The notes below the pieces were generated by a model. That model worked only from the letters and a program-made list of their open reading frames with translations, was not told the origin of the DNA and searched no databases. DNA of 64,000 nt. Origin: an uncultured Collinsella sp. Its GTDB lineage: Bacteria > Actinomycetota > Coriobacteriia > Coriobacteriales > Coriobacteriaceae. The first letter of the stretch is position 1. Every line of letters starts with the position of its first letter. This document shows, piece by piece, positions 33,431 through 42,526 of this stretch. The stretch spans positions 104,045 to 168,044 of the forward strand of contig CAKULD010000006.1 in assembly GCA_934667065.1 (NCBI GenBank), read 5' to 3'. The translations under genes were made by a program, and so were the position numbers.

Positions 33431-35311
33431 ATGTGCGGTTTTGTCGGTTTTGTCGGTGGGACGGATAACCAATCCGAGGTGCTCACCAAGATGATGGACC
33501 GCATCGTCCATCGTGGTCCCGACATGGGCGGCCAGTTTATCGACGGCCGCGTCGCTCTCGGCTTCCGCCGCCTGTCGATCCTCGACCTGACTGAGGCCGG
33601 CGCCCAGCCCATGGCCAATGAGGACGGCAGCGTCGTTATCGTCTTCAACGGCGAGATCTACAACTTCCAGGAACTTCGCTCCGAGCTCGAGGCCAAGGGC
33701 TACAAGTTCCACTGCGGCGCCGACACCGAGAGCCTCCTGCACGGCTACGAGGAGTGGGGCGAGGCCGTGCTCGACCGCCTTCGCGGTATGTACGCCTTCG
33801 TCATCTGGGATAAGAAGAAGAACAAGCTTTTTGGCGCCCGCGATATCTTTGGCATCAAGCCGCTCTACTACTATCCCATGGCCGATGCGGGCGACGGCGC
33901 TCCGGGCGTGCTCTTTGGTTCCGAGATCAAGAGTTTTCTCGACTACCCGCACTTCCACAAGGCGGTCAACAAAAAGGCCCTGCGTCCGTATATGACGCTG
34001 CAGTATTCGGCGACTGAGGAGACCTTCTTCGAGGGCGTCTACAAGCTGCCGCCGGCGCATTACTTTACCGTCGATATCCCGACCGGCAAGATGAACATCG
34101 AGCGCTACTGGGATTGCGATTACTCTGCCGTCGAGAAGCCGTTCGATGAGTACGTCGACGAGCTGGACGAGGTCGTGCATGAGAGCGTCGAGGCCCATCG
34201 CATCGCCGACGTCAAGGTCGCTTCGTTCCTCTCCGGTGGCGTCGACTCCAGCTACATCGCCGCTTGCCTCATGCCCGACAAGACCTTCTCGGTAGGCTTC
34301 GATTACAAGAACTTCAACGAGACCAACTACGCCAAGGAGCTCTCTGACAAGCTCGGTGTCGAGAACGTCCGCAAGATGATCACCGCCGACGAGTTCTTTG
34401 GCGCGCTCGAGGACATTCAGTATCACATGGACGAGCCGCAGTCCAACCTGTCGTCCGTGCCACTGTGGTTCCTGGCCGAAATGGCGCGCAAGGATGTCAC
34501 CGTCGTGCTTTCGGGCGAAGGCGCCGATGAGCTCTTTGGCGGCTACGCCTATTACGAGGACACGGTTCCGGTGCGCAAGTACAAAAAGATGGTTCCGCTG
34601 CCCATTCGTCGCGCGCTCGGCAACCTGGCGCTGCATGTGCCGTACTTCAAGGGTCACAACTTCCTGGTCAAGGGTGCCGAGATCCCCGAGAAGTCGTTCC
34701 TGGGACAGGCCCTGGTATGGCCGGAGCGTGAGGTCGACGGCGTGCTCAAGCCCGAGTACAACACCGGTGACGGCGCCTTCGAGCTCGCCGCCCCCATCTA
34801 CGCGCGCGTAAAGGGTCAGCCCGAGCTGGTCAAGAAGCAGTACCTGGACATGAACATGTGGCTCCCGGGCGACATTCTGCTCAAGGCCGACAAGATGTGC
34901 ATGGCGCACTCGCTGGAGCTGCGCGTGCCCTTCCTGGACCGCAAGGTCATGGAGTTCGCCGAGCACATTCCCGACCGCTACCGCATCAACGAGAACGGTA
35001 ACAAGCAGGTGCTCCGCCATGCCGCCAACAAGTCGCTGCCCGACGAGTGGGCCACCCGTCCCAAGGTGGGCTTCCCGGTGCCGATCGTCTACTGGCTGCG
35101 CGAGCAAAAGTGGTACGACTACGTCAAGGAGTACTTCACCGCGCCGTGGGCAAGCGAGTTCTTCGATACCGACGAGCTCATGCACCTGCTCGACCTGCAC
35201 TTTGCGGGCAAGGGCGATTTCCAGCGCAAGATCTATACGCCGCTTGTGTTCCTGGTGTGGTACAAGCGCTTCTTTATCGACGAGGACCAGCCTTCTGTTC
35301 AGGCTGCCTAG
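33431..35311 (+). CDS. asnB: Asparagine synthetase (glutamine-hydrolysing)
   Basis: This 626-residue AsnB makes asparagine from aspartate, glutamine and ATP. Cys2 (MCGFVGF) is the glutaminase nucleophile. The synthetase half has the PP-loop SGGVDS (residues 268-273) and the typical LSGEGADELFGGY. The length matches the long Gram-positive form. ATG 33431 follows GAGGGGAT. A terminator follows 27 bases after the stop. Some AsnB-type proteins amidate peptidoglycan or antibiotics instead, but the sequence reads as canonical. Confidence 0.95.
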   Translation: MCGFVGFVGGTDNQSEVLTKMMDRIVHRGPDMGGQFIDGRVALGFRRLSILDLTEAGAQPMANEDGSVVIVFNGEIYNFQELRSELEAKGYKFHCGADTESLLHGYEEWGEAVLDRLRGMYAFVIWDKKKNKLFGARDIFGIKPLYYYPMADAGDGAPGVLFGSEIKSFLDYPHFHKAVNKKALRPYMTLQYSATEETFFEGVYKLPPAHYFTVDIPTGKMNIERYWDCDYSAVEKPFDEYVDELDEVVHESVEAHRIADVKVASFLSGGVDSSYIAACLMPDKTFSVGFDYKNFNETNYAKELSDKLGVENVRKMITADEFFGALEDIQYHMDEPQSNLSSVPLWFLAEMARKDVTVVLSGEGADELFGGYAYYEDTVPVRKYKKMVPLPIRRALGNLALHVPYFKGHNFLVKGAEIPEKSFLGQALVWPEREVDGVLKPEYNTGDGAFELAAPIYARVKGQPELVKKQYLDMNMWLPGDILLKADKMCMAHSLELRVPFLDRKVMEFAEHIPDRYRINENGNKQVLRHAANKSLPDEWATRPKVGFPVPIVYWLREQKWYDYVKEYFTAPWASEFFDTDELMHLLDLHFAGKGDFQRKIYTPLVFLVWYKRFFIDEDQPSVQAA

Positions 35312-35337
35312 CCTCGGCTTACGAACGCCCGCGCGTA

Positions 35338-35361
35338 ACGGCTCCTCCGGGAGCCGTTTTT
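35338..35361 (+). terminator. Terminator after asnB
   Basis: ACGGCTCC pairs perfectly with GGAGCCGT around TCCG, followed by TTTTT. Confidence 0.88.
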
Positions 35362-35423
35362 GCGCGGGTGCGTTTCAGTTACTATGAAAACAGTCCCTGC
35401 CAAATGGCTGAGAAAGGTGAAAG

Positions 35424-36986
35424 ATGCACCATTCGGATTCCGCAACCGTGACCACGGTCGATACGCTCGCCAAGTTACTCGATGTGTGCGGCGAGCTACG
35501 CGCGTCGGAGCAGGTTGACGAGCGCGCCGTGACCGGCTGCTCGTTTGATTCGCGTGCGGTCTCGGCGGGTGACGTGTTCTTTTGCAAGGGCGCTGCCTTT
35601 AGGCCTGCGTTTTTGAGTATGGCGCTCGATGCGGGTGCCGTTGCATTTGTGTGCGAAGAGTCGCTGGTCGAGTCTCTGGAACCGCTGGCTAAGGAGAGCG
35701 GTGCCGCGATGCTGGTCGTGGACAGCGTTCGCACGGCTATGGCCTTGCTGCCGCCGGAGGTCTACGACCGACCTGACCACGACGTCAAAATCGTGGGCAT
35801 CACCGGTACTAAGGGAAAGACCACGGCCGCTTTTATGCTCCAATCCATCATTAAGGCGGCGGGCGAGTCCTGCGGCATGATCGGATCGGTGAGCACCGAC
35901 GATGGTATCGAGTGCTACGAGAGCACCAACACCACGCCCGAAGCCCCCGAGGTCTGGCGTCATATCGCCAACTGCCGCGCGTCCGGTCGCCAGTCCATGG
36001 TCATGGAGGTCTCGAGCCAGGCGCTCAAATACCAGCGCGTCGAGAACCTGCCGTTTGATGTGGCGTGCTTCCTCAATATCGGTCGCGATCACATTTCGCC
36101 CATCGAGCACCCGACCTTCGAGGACTATTTTGAGAGCAAGCTCAGGATCTTTGACCAGGCAAAGACTGCCGTGGTCAATCTGGGCACCGATGAAGTCGAG
36201 CGCGTACTGGAGGCGGCATCGACGGCCGAGCACTTGGTGACCGTTGGCGTCGAGCATCCCGAGGCGAGCTTGTGGGCAAGCGATGTCCGCATGGTTGGCT
36301 TTAACATCGAGTTTAACTTGCATGGCCTGAGCGCCGACGAGCCCGAGGCGGGGGAGAAGGTCCTGTTGGGTATCGCGGGCGACTTTAACGTGGAGAACGC
36401 ACTGGTCGCTATCGCCGCCGCGCGCGAGATCGGCATCGGTGTCGATGCCATCAAGAAGGGCCTCTCCAAGCTGCGCGTGCCGGGTCGCATGGAGGTTGTG
36501 GAGTCGAAGGACGGCCGCGTGATCTGCGTCGTTGACTACGCTCACAACCAGCTTTCGTTCCGTTCGCTTTTCTCGTCGGTCAAGCGCGCGTTTCCCACCA
36601 GCCCGGTCATTGCGCTGTTTGGCGCTGCCGGCGGCAAGGCGCAGGAGCGCCGCGAACAGCTTCCGCGCGAGGCAGCACCGTACTCCGACCTGATGATTTT
36701 TGCCAACGAGGATCCTGCTCACGAGGACCCGATGAAGGTCTGCCGCGAGCTTGCCGAGCATGTTCCCGACGATACGCCGAACAAGATCATCCTCGATCGC
36801 GAGGCTGCCGTACACGCAGCCTTTAAGGCAGCGCGCGAGGAATACGTCAACCCCGATGCGCCCACCATCGTCTTGCTGCTGGCAAAGGGCGACGAGGAGC
36901 TTATGCACGTGGGTGACGAGTTCGTGCCCATCGAGAGCGATCTTTCGCTTGCCAATCGTTTAATCGATGTTACCCAGTTTGACTAA
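35424..36986 (+). CDS. murE: UDP-N-acetylmuramyl-tripeptide synthetase, MurE family
   Basis: This 520-residue Mur ligase adds the third amino acid to UDP-MurNAc-Ala-Glu. The ATP loop is GITGTKGKTTAAFML and the family's TTPEAPEVWRH and EVSSQALKYQRV segments are present. The selectivity motif, DNPR in diaminopimelate-adding enzymes, is EDPAHEDP here (residues 429-436), with Ala in place of the Arg that grips diaminopimelate, closer to the lysine-type DNPAND. So a lysine- or ornithine-adding enzyme is likelier. ATG 35424 follows AGAAAGG. It stands apart from any murF-mraY cluster, beside a HAD phosphatase and murI. Confidence 0.9.
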   Translation: MHHSDSATVTTVDTLAKLLDVCGELRASEQVDERAVTGCSFDSRAVSAGDVFFCKGAAFRPAFLSMALDAGAVAFVCEESLVESLEPLAKESGAAMLVVDSVRTAMALLPPEVYDRPDHDVKIVGITGTKGKTTAAFMLQSIIKAAGESCGMIGSVSTDDGIECYESTNTTPEAPEVWRHIANCRASGRQSMVMEVSSQALKYQRVENLPFDVACFLNIGRDHISPIEHPTFEDYFESKLRIFDQAKTAVVNLGTDEVERVLEAASTAEHLVTVGVEHPEASLWASDVRMVGFNIEFNLHGLSADEPEAGEKVLLGIAGDFNVENALVAIAAAREIGIGVDAIKKGLSKLRVPGRMEVVESKDGRVICVVDYAHNQLSFRSLFSSVKRAFPTSPVIALFGAAGGKAQERREQLPREAAPYSDLMIFANEDPAHEDPMKVCRELAEHVPDDTPNKIILDREAAVHAAFKAAREEYVNPDAPTIVLLLAKGDEELMHVGDEFVPIESDLSLANRLIDVTQFD

Positions 36987-37098
36987 TCAAACTGCGATAG
37001 CGGAGGCGTCGTGAGCGCGCTGCCGTTGCAAGCACGTTTCCCCTCAAGCGGGGCGCGCCACATAAGACCAGAAACCCCTTCTACGTAATGGAGTGACC

Positions 37099-38010
37099 AT
37101 GTCCCACAATACCCTGCCGACCGTCGCTGAGCTTTCGGGCGAGATGCGCGAACGCCTTGCCAAGGTCAAGTACGTCTTTACCGACCTGGACGCCACTATG
37201 CTCGCGCCTGGCTCGTGCGTGCTGCGCGACAACGACGGCAACCCTTCGACCAAGCTCGTCGAGGCCGTCGTGGCGCTCGCCCGCGCTGGCATCCAGGTGG
37301 TCCCCACCTCGGGCCGCAACCGAACCATGATCCACGAGGACGCGCGCGTGCTCGGCCTCAACTCCTACATTGGCGAGATGGGCGGCCTGGTCATGTATGA
37401 CCTTAAAGCCAACGACTGGGAGTATCTGACCGGCGATATGCCCTACGACCCAGCCTGCGGGCTCACGCCGCATCAGGTGATCGAGCAGACCGGCGTGTGC
37501 GAGAAGATCCTCGCTCGCTGGCCGCACAAGATCGAGTACCACAACGATATGTCGACCGGCTACAAGTACCGCGAGGTCACCGTCGGCATGCGCGGCGATG
37601 TGCCCGACGACGAGGTTCAGGCCATCCTCGACGAAGCCGGTTGCGGCCTGGTCTGGGCTTGCAACGGCCATCTGACGCACCTGTCCAAGCCGACGACGCT
37701 CGAGCTCGATCGCGTCGAGGACGGTCGCGCGTTCAACATCAATCCCGCGGGCCTCAACAAGGGTGTCGCCATCGCACGTTTCTGCGAGCACCTGGGTATC
37801 GAGCGCGAGGAGACGCTGGCACTCGGCGATTCCGAGTCTGACTTCTTCATGGCCGACCACGTGGGCACGTTCTGCTTGGTCGAGAACGGCCTGGCCAGCG
37901 CCGGCGCGCCCGAGTTCCTGGATACCTGCGACAACGCCTACGTCACGCGCGGCAAGATTGTCGACGGTTGGGCGGCAACGGCCGAGCTGCTCGTCGCGGC
38001 CCGTTCGTAG
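37099..38010 (+). CDS. HAD-superfamily (Cof-like) sugar phosphatase
   Basis: This 303-residue HAD hydrolase has motif I FTDLDATML, where Ala replaces the usual Gly of DxDGT, and motif IV GDSESDFFMADHVGTFCLVE. The large cap between them is of the C2 (Cof/phosphoglycerate phosphatase) type, and INPAGLNKGVAIARFCEHLG precedes motif IV. It probably dephosphorylates a sugar phosphate or similar metabolite. ATG 37099 follows TGGAG. It lies between murE and murI and reads in the same direction, so an envelope-related substrate is possible but unproven. Confidence 0.85.
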   Translation: MSHNTLPTVAELSGEMRERLAKVKYVFTDLDATMLAPGSCVLRDNDGNPSTKLVEAVVALARAGIQVVPTSGRNRTMIHEDARVLGLNSYIGEMGGLVMYDLKANDWEYLTGDMPYDPACGLTPHQVIEQTGVCEKILARWPHKIEYHNDMSTGYKYREVTVGMRGDVPDDEVQAILDEAGCGLVWACNGHLTHLSKPTTLELDRVEDGRAFNINPAGLNKGVAIARFCEHLGIEREETLALGDSESDFFMADHVGTFCLVENGLASAGAPEFLDTCDNAYVTRGKIVDGWAATAELLVAARS

Positions 38011-38063
38011 CGCGGTTCCGTCGCGCTGGGCCATATCTTTTCGAGAAAGAATCTGGTGAGGTC

Positions 38064-38948
38064 ATGTCCGATATCGAGAATCTGGCAGGTGACACGCGCC
38101 CGATCGGCGTGTTTGACTCGGGTCTGGGCGGTCTGACGGTTGCGCGTGCGATCGCGACGGCGCTGCCGCACGAGTCCGTCTACTACTTTGGCGACACCAA
38201 GCGCTGCCCCTACGGCACCCGCACCGAGGACGAAGTGCGCTCGTTTGCGCTGCAGGCGGGCCGTTGGCTGTCGAGGCACGACGTCAAGATCATGGTCATC
38301 GCCTGCAACACGGCGACCGCTGCGGCTTTGCGCCTGGCCCAGCAGGTGCTCGACGTCCCCGTGATCGGCGTGATCGCACCGGGCGCCCGTGCGGCAATCA
38401 ACAGCACCCGCACGCGCCGCGTGGGCGTGCTCGCCACCAACCTCACCATTCGCTCGGGCGCCTACACGCGTGCCATTCAGGACCTGGATGCCGGTGTTGA
38501 CGTATATGGCTGTCCTGCCTCGAGCTTTGTCGAGGTCGTCGAGCACGAGCTCGCCTCGGGCGCGCATCTGCAAGAGCAGTGGCTCGAGAACGAGGATATC
38601 TTCGATACGCCTGCCGTGCGCGCGCTGGTCGGCGCTACGGTCGAGCCGCTGCGCGACCGCGGTATCGATACCGTGGTGCTCGGCTGTACGCACTTCCCGC
38701 TGCTCGTGGGTCCTATCCGCCATGCGCTGGGGCCCGGGGTGCGTGTGGTGAGCTCTGCCGAGGAGACCACGCGCGAACTGACCGATATCCTCACGCGCCG
38801 CGAGCAGCTGGCGGGCGACGCTGCCGAGCCGCAGCATCGTTTTGCCACGACAGCCGATAACATTGCCGAGTTTGCGGTGGCGGGTAGCTTTATCTTCGGC
38901 CAGCCGCTCAAGAGCATCGAGCATATCGATATCGACGAACTTGGCTAG
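38064..38948 (+). CDS. murI: Glutamate racemase
   Basis: This 294-residue enzyme makes D-glutamate for peptidoglycan. Both catalytic cysteines are present: ACNTAT (Cys81) and GCTHFP (Cys208). The start IGVFDSGLGGLTVARAI is the family signature. ATG 38064 follows GGTGAGG; a longer frame begins inside the HAD gene. It is followed by rph after 54 bases, a linkage common in Gram-positive genomes. Confidence 0.97.
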   Translation: MSDIENLAGDTRPIGVFDSGLGGLTVARAIATALPHESVYYFGDTKRCPYGTRTEDEVRSFALQAGRWLSRHDVKIMVIACNTATAAALRLAQQVLDVPVIGVIAPGARAAINSTRTRRVGVLATNLTIRSGAYTRAIQDLDAGVDVYGCPASSFVEVVEHELASGAHLQEQWLENEDIFDTPAVRALVGATVEPLRDRGIDTVVLGCTHFPLLVGPIRHALGPGVRVVSSAEETTRELTDILTRREQLAGDAAEPQHRFATTADNIAEFAVAGSFIFGQPLKSIEHIDIDELG

Positions 38949-39002
38949 GCGCGCAATAGCCGCCAAAGCTTTCGCCTCATCTTTTCCCGAAAGGATCATC
39001 CC

Positions 39003-39728
39003 ATGGAGTATATGCAGGTCAACCGCGTCAACGGCCGCGCTGCTGACGAGCTTCGTCCCGTTAAGCTCACCCGCGGCGTCATGAAGCACGCCCACGGTTC
39101 GTGCCTGGCCGAGTTTGGCGACACGCGCGTGCTGTGCGCTGCCACCATCGAGGAGGGCGTGCCGGGCTGGCGCAAGGGCGCCAAGGCCGGTTGGGTGACT
39201 GCGGAGTATGCCATGCTGCCGGCGTCGACCGGCAAGCGCTGCAAGCGCGAGCACGCCAATCGCAAGGGCCGCTCCATGGAGATCGAGCGTTTGATCGGTC
39301 GCAGCTTGCGCACGGTCGTCAACATGAAGGCGCTCGGCGAGTACACCGTTACCGTCGACTGCGATGTTATCCAGGCCGATGGCGGCACGCGTACGGCGAG
39401 CATCACCGGCGCCTGGGTGGCACTGCACGATGCACTTGCCATGTGGGTCGAGGCTGGCAAGATCGAGCGCATTCCTCTCACGGGCCAGGTCGCCGCTATT
39501 TCCATGGGTGTCGTCGACGGTAATACCCTGCTCGATCTTGATTATTCCGAGGATAGCCACGCCGAGGTCGACATGAACCTCGTCGCTACCGACACCGGCG
39601 AGATGATCGAGCTCCAGGGTACCGGCGAGCAGGCGCCCTTCGATCGCAAGCGTCTCAACGCCCTGCTCGACTTGGGCGACAAGGGCATCGCTGAGCTCAT
39701 CGAGCTCCAGCGCCAGGCCCTCGCCTAA
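39003..39728 (+). CDS. rph: Ribonuclease PH
   Basis: This 241-residue phosphorolytic exonuclease trims tRNA 3' ends. The N-terminal motif reads VNRVNGRAADELRPVKLTRG, followed by GWVTAEYAMLPASTGKRCKR and RTVVNMKALGEYTVTVDCDV. ATG 39003 follows GAAAGGAT. It lies between murI and rdgB; rph-rdgB adjacency is widely conserved. A GGGAC-apex hairpin with a T-run follows. Confidence 0.97.
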   Translation: MEYMQVNRVNGRAADELRPVKLTRGVMKHAHGSCLAEFGDTRVLCAATIEEGVPGWRKGAKAGWVTAEYAMLPASTGKRCKREHANRKGRSMEIERLIGRSLRTVVNMKALGEYTVTVDCDVIQADGGTRTASITGAWVALHDALAMWVEAGKIERIPLTGQVAAISMGVVDGNTLLDLDYSEDSHAEVDMNLVATDTGEMIELQGTGEQAPFDRKRLNALLDLGDKGIAELIELQRQALA

Positions 39729-39729
39729 C

Positions 39730-39766
39730 CTCCCAAAAAGGGCAGGTTTATTTTGGCAGGTTTTAT
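39730..39766 (+). repeat. GGGAC-like apex hairpin and probable terminator after rph
   Basis: CCTCCCAAAA pairs with TTTTGGCAGG (one mismatch) around AAGGGCAGGTTTA, followed by TTTTAT. It matches the copy at 13465-13503 over about 40 bases with few differences. It is the second member of a nearly identical pair 26 kb apart. Confidence 0.75.
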
Positions 39767-39870
39767 CTGCGGAAACGCCGAACTGTAAAGGTTTTTGCCG
39801 CCAAGGAGGGGAGAGGGCCCAAAGCCAATTTCCCCTGGGCGGCTTTGCTATACGGACAAGGAGGCCAGCT

Positions 39871-40512
39871 ATGGCACTTGAAAAGATTGACATCGACACG
39901 CTCGACCCCGCGGCCACCATCGTCGTGGCTACGGGCAACGCCCACAAGCTCACCGAGATTGAGGCCATCCTGGGCAAGGTCATGCCCGAGGTACGCTTTG
40001 TGGCGCTCGGCCAGCTGGGCGATTTTGAGGACCCCGAGGAAAGCGGCACGACGTTTTTGGAGAACGCCATCATCAAGGCGCAGGCTGCCGTCGAGGAGAC
40101 GGGCCTTATGGCCATCGCCGACGATTCGGGCCTGGTCGTCGACGCGCTTGACGGTGAGCCCGGCGTGTATAGCGCGCGCTACGCGGGCGTCCACGGCGAC
40201 GATGCCGCCAACAACGCCAAACTGCTCGTGAACCTGGAGGGCGTGGCCGACGAGGACCGTACCGCGCGCTTTATGAGCGTCGTTGCGCTTGTCGATACGG
40301 ACGGCCTGGTTACCTATGGCGAAGGCGCCTGCGAGGGTGTTATCGCGCACGAGGGTCGCGGCGACCATGGTTTTGGCTACGACCCGCTGTTCCTGCCGGT
40401 CGATACGCCGGGTAAGACCATGGCCGAGCTGACGGCGGAGGAGAAGAACGCCATTAGCCACCGCTTCCATGCGCTCGAGCACCTGTCCGCCAAGCTGACG
40501 GGCGAGGAGTAA
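39871..40512 (+). CDS. rdgB: XTP/dITP pyrophosphatase
   Basis: This 213-residue house-cleaning enzyme hydrolyses non-canonical purine triphosphates to monophosphates. It has VATGNAHKLTEIEAIL at the start, TFLENAIIKAQAA, ADDSGLVVDALDGEPGVYSA and GFGYDPLFLPV. ATG 39871 follows AAGGAGG. The stop is three bases before the dtd start, so the two are coupled. Confidence 0.96.
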   Translation: MALEKIDIDTLDPAATIVVATGNAHKLTEIEAILGKVMPEVRFVALGQLGDFEDPEESGTTFLENAIIKAQAAVEETGLMAIADDSGLVVDALDGEPGVYSARYAGVHGDDAANNAKLLVNLEGVADEDRTARFMSVVALVDTDGLVTYGEGACEGVIAHEGRGDHGFGYDPLFLPVDTPGKTMAELTAEEKNAISHRFHALEHLSAKLTGEE

Positions 40513-40515
40513 ACC

Positions 40516-40962
40516 GTGCGTGCGGTGGTGCAGCGCGTGCTGAACGCCGGCGTGACGGTCGACGGCGAGTGCGTGGGCCGCATTGGACGCGGCTACCTGG
40601 TGCTGCTGGGCGTGGGTCACGGCGACACGCGCGCCGAGGCCGATAAGCTGTGGGGTAAGCTCCGCGGCCTGCGCATCAACGAGGACGAGAACGGCAAAAC
40701 CAACTTAGCGCTCGCCGATGTCGACGGTGAGGTGCTCGTGGTGTCGCAGTTCACGCTGTTCGCCGACTGCCGCCATGGTCGCCGCCCGTCGTTTACAGAT
40801 GCCGGCGCGCCTGATATTGCCAACGAGCTCTACGAGTACTTCTTGACGCTCGTGCGCCAAGATGTCGAACACGTGGCGCACGGCATCTTTGGCGCCGACA
40901 TGAAGGTCGACCTGGTCAACGACGGTCCGTTCACCATTGTTCTTGATACCAACACTTTGTAA
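40516..40962 (+). CDS. dtd: D-aminoacyl-tRNA deacylase
   Basis: This 148-residue DTD removes D-amino acids from mischarged tRNA. The signatures SQFTLFADCRHGRRPSF and NDGPFTI (the N-x-GP-x-T active-site motif) are present. The start MRAVVQRVLNAGVTVDGE is typical. GTG 40516 follows GAGGAG inside the end of rdgB. A GGGAC-apex hairpin overlaps its stop codon. Confidence 0.96.
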   Translation: MRAVVQRVLNAGVTVDGECVGRIGRGYLVLLGVGHGDTRAEADKLWGKLRGLRINEDENGKTNLALADVDGEVLVVSQFTLFADCRHGRRPSFTDAGAPDIANELYEYFLTLVRQDVEHVAHGIFGADMKVDLVNDGPFTIVLDTNTL

Positions 40963-40997
40963 GTAGCCAATTTGGGACGGGGCTTATTTAGCTACTT
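40961..40997. repeat. GGGAC-apex hairpin after dtd
   Basis: AAGTAGC pairs perfectly with GCTACTT around CAATTTGGGACGGGGCTTATTTA, with flanking AA/TT also able to pair. There is no T-run. The apex GGGACGGGGCT also occurs at 7247-7280 and 58189-58220. Confidence 0.65.
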
Positions 40998-41025
40998 GCG
41001 CGGGGCCACAGCAGGGTGCTATAGT
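40996..41025 (+). promoter_or_regulatory. Predicted promoter of veg-ispE
   Basis: TTGCGC and TATAGT lie 18 bases apart. A small hairpin AGGGG/CCCCT followed by TTTTT (41046-41065) lies in the leader and could be a weak attenuator. Confidence 0.45.
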
Positions 41026-41092
41026 ATTAGAGTTTTGTCTATCTTAGGGGTATTATCCCCTTTTTGAATTGCACCTTCTGGAGGCCCTGTTC

Positions 41093-41389
41093 ATGGAAGA
41101 GATGGAAGTCAATCACGTCGACGACATCCACGAGAAGCTGACCGATATGGTGGGCGATCGCGTCAAGGTGAAGGCCAACATGGGCCGCACCCGCGTCGTC
41201 GAGCGCATGGGCACCATCAAGAGCGTCCACCCCGCCGTCTTTATCGTCGAGGTCGATGAGCGCCGCGGCCGCAAGTCGCGTCAGTCCTACCAGTATATCG
41301 ATGTCCTCACCGGTCAGGTCGAGCTGTTCGACCCCGAGAGCGGCGAGCATATCTTTACCCCGCTCGGCAATCAGCTCGAGGAGCACTAA
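41093..41389 (+). CDS. veg: Veg-family protein
   Basis: This 98-residue protein belongs to the Veg (DUF1021) family of small SH3-like-barrel proteins. Typical features are VGDRVKVKANMGRTRVVERM and TIKSVHPAVFIVEVDE. In Bacillus, Veg is linked to biofilm formation and is found just before ispE, the order seen here. ATG 41093 follows TCTGGAGG. The next gene starts two bases after the stop. The molecular function is not known. Confidence 0.9.
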   Translation: MEEMEVNHVDDIHEKLTDMVGDRVKVKANMGRTRVVERMGTIKSVHPAVFIVEVDERRGRKSRQSYQYIDVLTGQVELFDPESGEHIFTPLGNQLEEH

Positions 41390-41391
41390 CA

Positions 41392-42288
41392 GTGACCGAT
41401 TGGTCCCTGACGCTTTCCGCGCCGGCAAAGATCAACCTCTACCTGGGGGTTCATACCGAGCGCGATGCCCGCGGCTACCATAAGGTCGATTCCCTGATGG
41501 CAGCCGTCGGCCTAGCCGATACCGTGACGGTCGCTCCGGCACAGGAGCTGACCGTCCAGACGGTTCCGGCATCCGATTTTCCCATGCAAAAGAATACCGC
41601 GTATCGGGCTGCGGTTGCCATGGCCGAGCATTATGGCCGCGAAGCCAATATCTGCGTAACGATCGAGAAGCATATTCCGCTGTGCGCCGGCCTGGGCGGT
41701 CCTTCGACGGATGCCGCGGCGGTTATCGTTGCTCTGGCCGAACTCTGGGGCATCGATCGCACCGATCCCGCGCTCGATGACATCGCCCGTAGCATCGGTG
41801 CCGATGTGCCGTTCTTTTTGCATGTGAGCCCCGCATTTTACGTGGGCGGGGGAGACGTTCTGGCAACCGAGTACCCCGCATTGCCCACAGCACCTGTCGT
41901 GCTGGTTAAGCCGCGCGAAGCAAGCGTTTCAACAATTGAAGCCTATCGACGCTTTGACGAGACCCCGGTGCCTGCGGAGAAGCCCGGTGCAATCGCATCG
42001 GCACTTCGCTCGGGAGACGCCGAGACGGCCTACGCGCTCGTCCACAACAACCTGGGCGTTATCTCCGCGCAAATGGAGCCGCAGATCCAAACCGTGCTCG
42101 ACTGGCTGCGCGCGCAGAACGGTACCGTTGCCGTAGATGTGTGCGGATCGGGTGCCTGCTCGTTTGCCATGTGCGACACCGCCGCCACGGCTGAAAGGCT
42201 TGCCGACGCTGCCCAGCAAAACGGCTGGTGGTCCTGCGCGACGGAGCTCATTCCCAACACGGTTCGCGTCGAAGTGCCAAAGAAGTAA
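41392..42288 (+). CDS. ispE: 4-diphosphocytidyl-2-C-methyl-D-erythritol kinase
   Basis: This 298-residue GHMP kinase carries out the third middle step of the MEP isoprenoid pathway. It has SAPAKINLYLGVH at the start and the ATP loop IPLCAGLGGPSTDAAAVIVA, and the C-terminal DVCGSGACSFAM glycine loop. GTG 41392 immediately follows veg. ispD and ispF are also in this window, at 59-60 kb. A tRNA-Pro gene lies 50 bases downstream. Confidence 0.95.
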   Translation: MTDWSLTLSAPAKINLYLGVHTERDARGYHKVDSLMAAVGLADTVTVAPAQELTVQTVPASDFPMQKNTAYRAAVAMAEHYGREANICVTIEKHIPLCAGLGGPSTDAAAVIVALAELWGIDRTDPALDDIARSIGADVPFFLHVSPAFYVGGGDVLATEYPALPTAPVVLVKPREASVSTIEAYRRFDETPVPAEKPGAIASALRSGDAETAYALVHNNLGVISAQMEPQIQTVLDWLRAQNGTVAVDVCGSGACSFAMCDTAATAERLADAAQQNGWWSCATELIPNTVRVEVPKK

Positions 42289-42337
42289 AAATTTCTCTAG
42301 CACACGACGGAAATCTTTGTTACTATAGTCGAGCTAA

Positions 42338-42414
42338 CGGGTTGTGGCTCAGTTTGGTAGAGCACTGCGTTCGGGACGCAGGGGTCGCTGGTTCAAATCC
42401 AGTCAACCCGACCA
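42338..42414 (+). tRNA. tRNA-Pro (anticodon CGG)
   Basis: The acceptor arm CGGGTTG pairs with CAACCCG, and CCA is encoded. The anticodon loop TTCGGGA gives CGG within the stem CTGCG/CGCAG. The T-arm is GCTGGTTCAAATCCAGT. A terminator follows. Confidence 0.96.
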
Positions 42415-42424
42415 GAGCATGAGG

Positions 42425-42453
42425 AGGGACCGCTTCTTGCGGTCCCTTTTTTT
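42425..42453 (+). terminator. Terminator after tRNA-Pro
   Basis: AGGGACCGC pairs with GCGGTCCCT around TTCTT, followed by seven T. Confidence 0.92.
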
Positions 42454-42461
42454 AGCTATTG

Positions 42462-42490
42462 TTGTGATACCGCGATACCCGCGGTATACT
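42462..42490 (+). promoter_or_regulatory. Predicted promoter of tatA
   Basis: TTGTGA and TATACT are 17 bases apart, about 37 bases before the tatA start. Confidence 0.6.
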
Positions 42491-42526
42491 CATTCGAGCT
42501 TGTCTCGCTGTATTGTGGAGGTCTAC

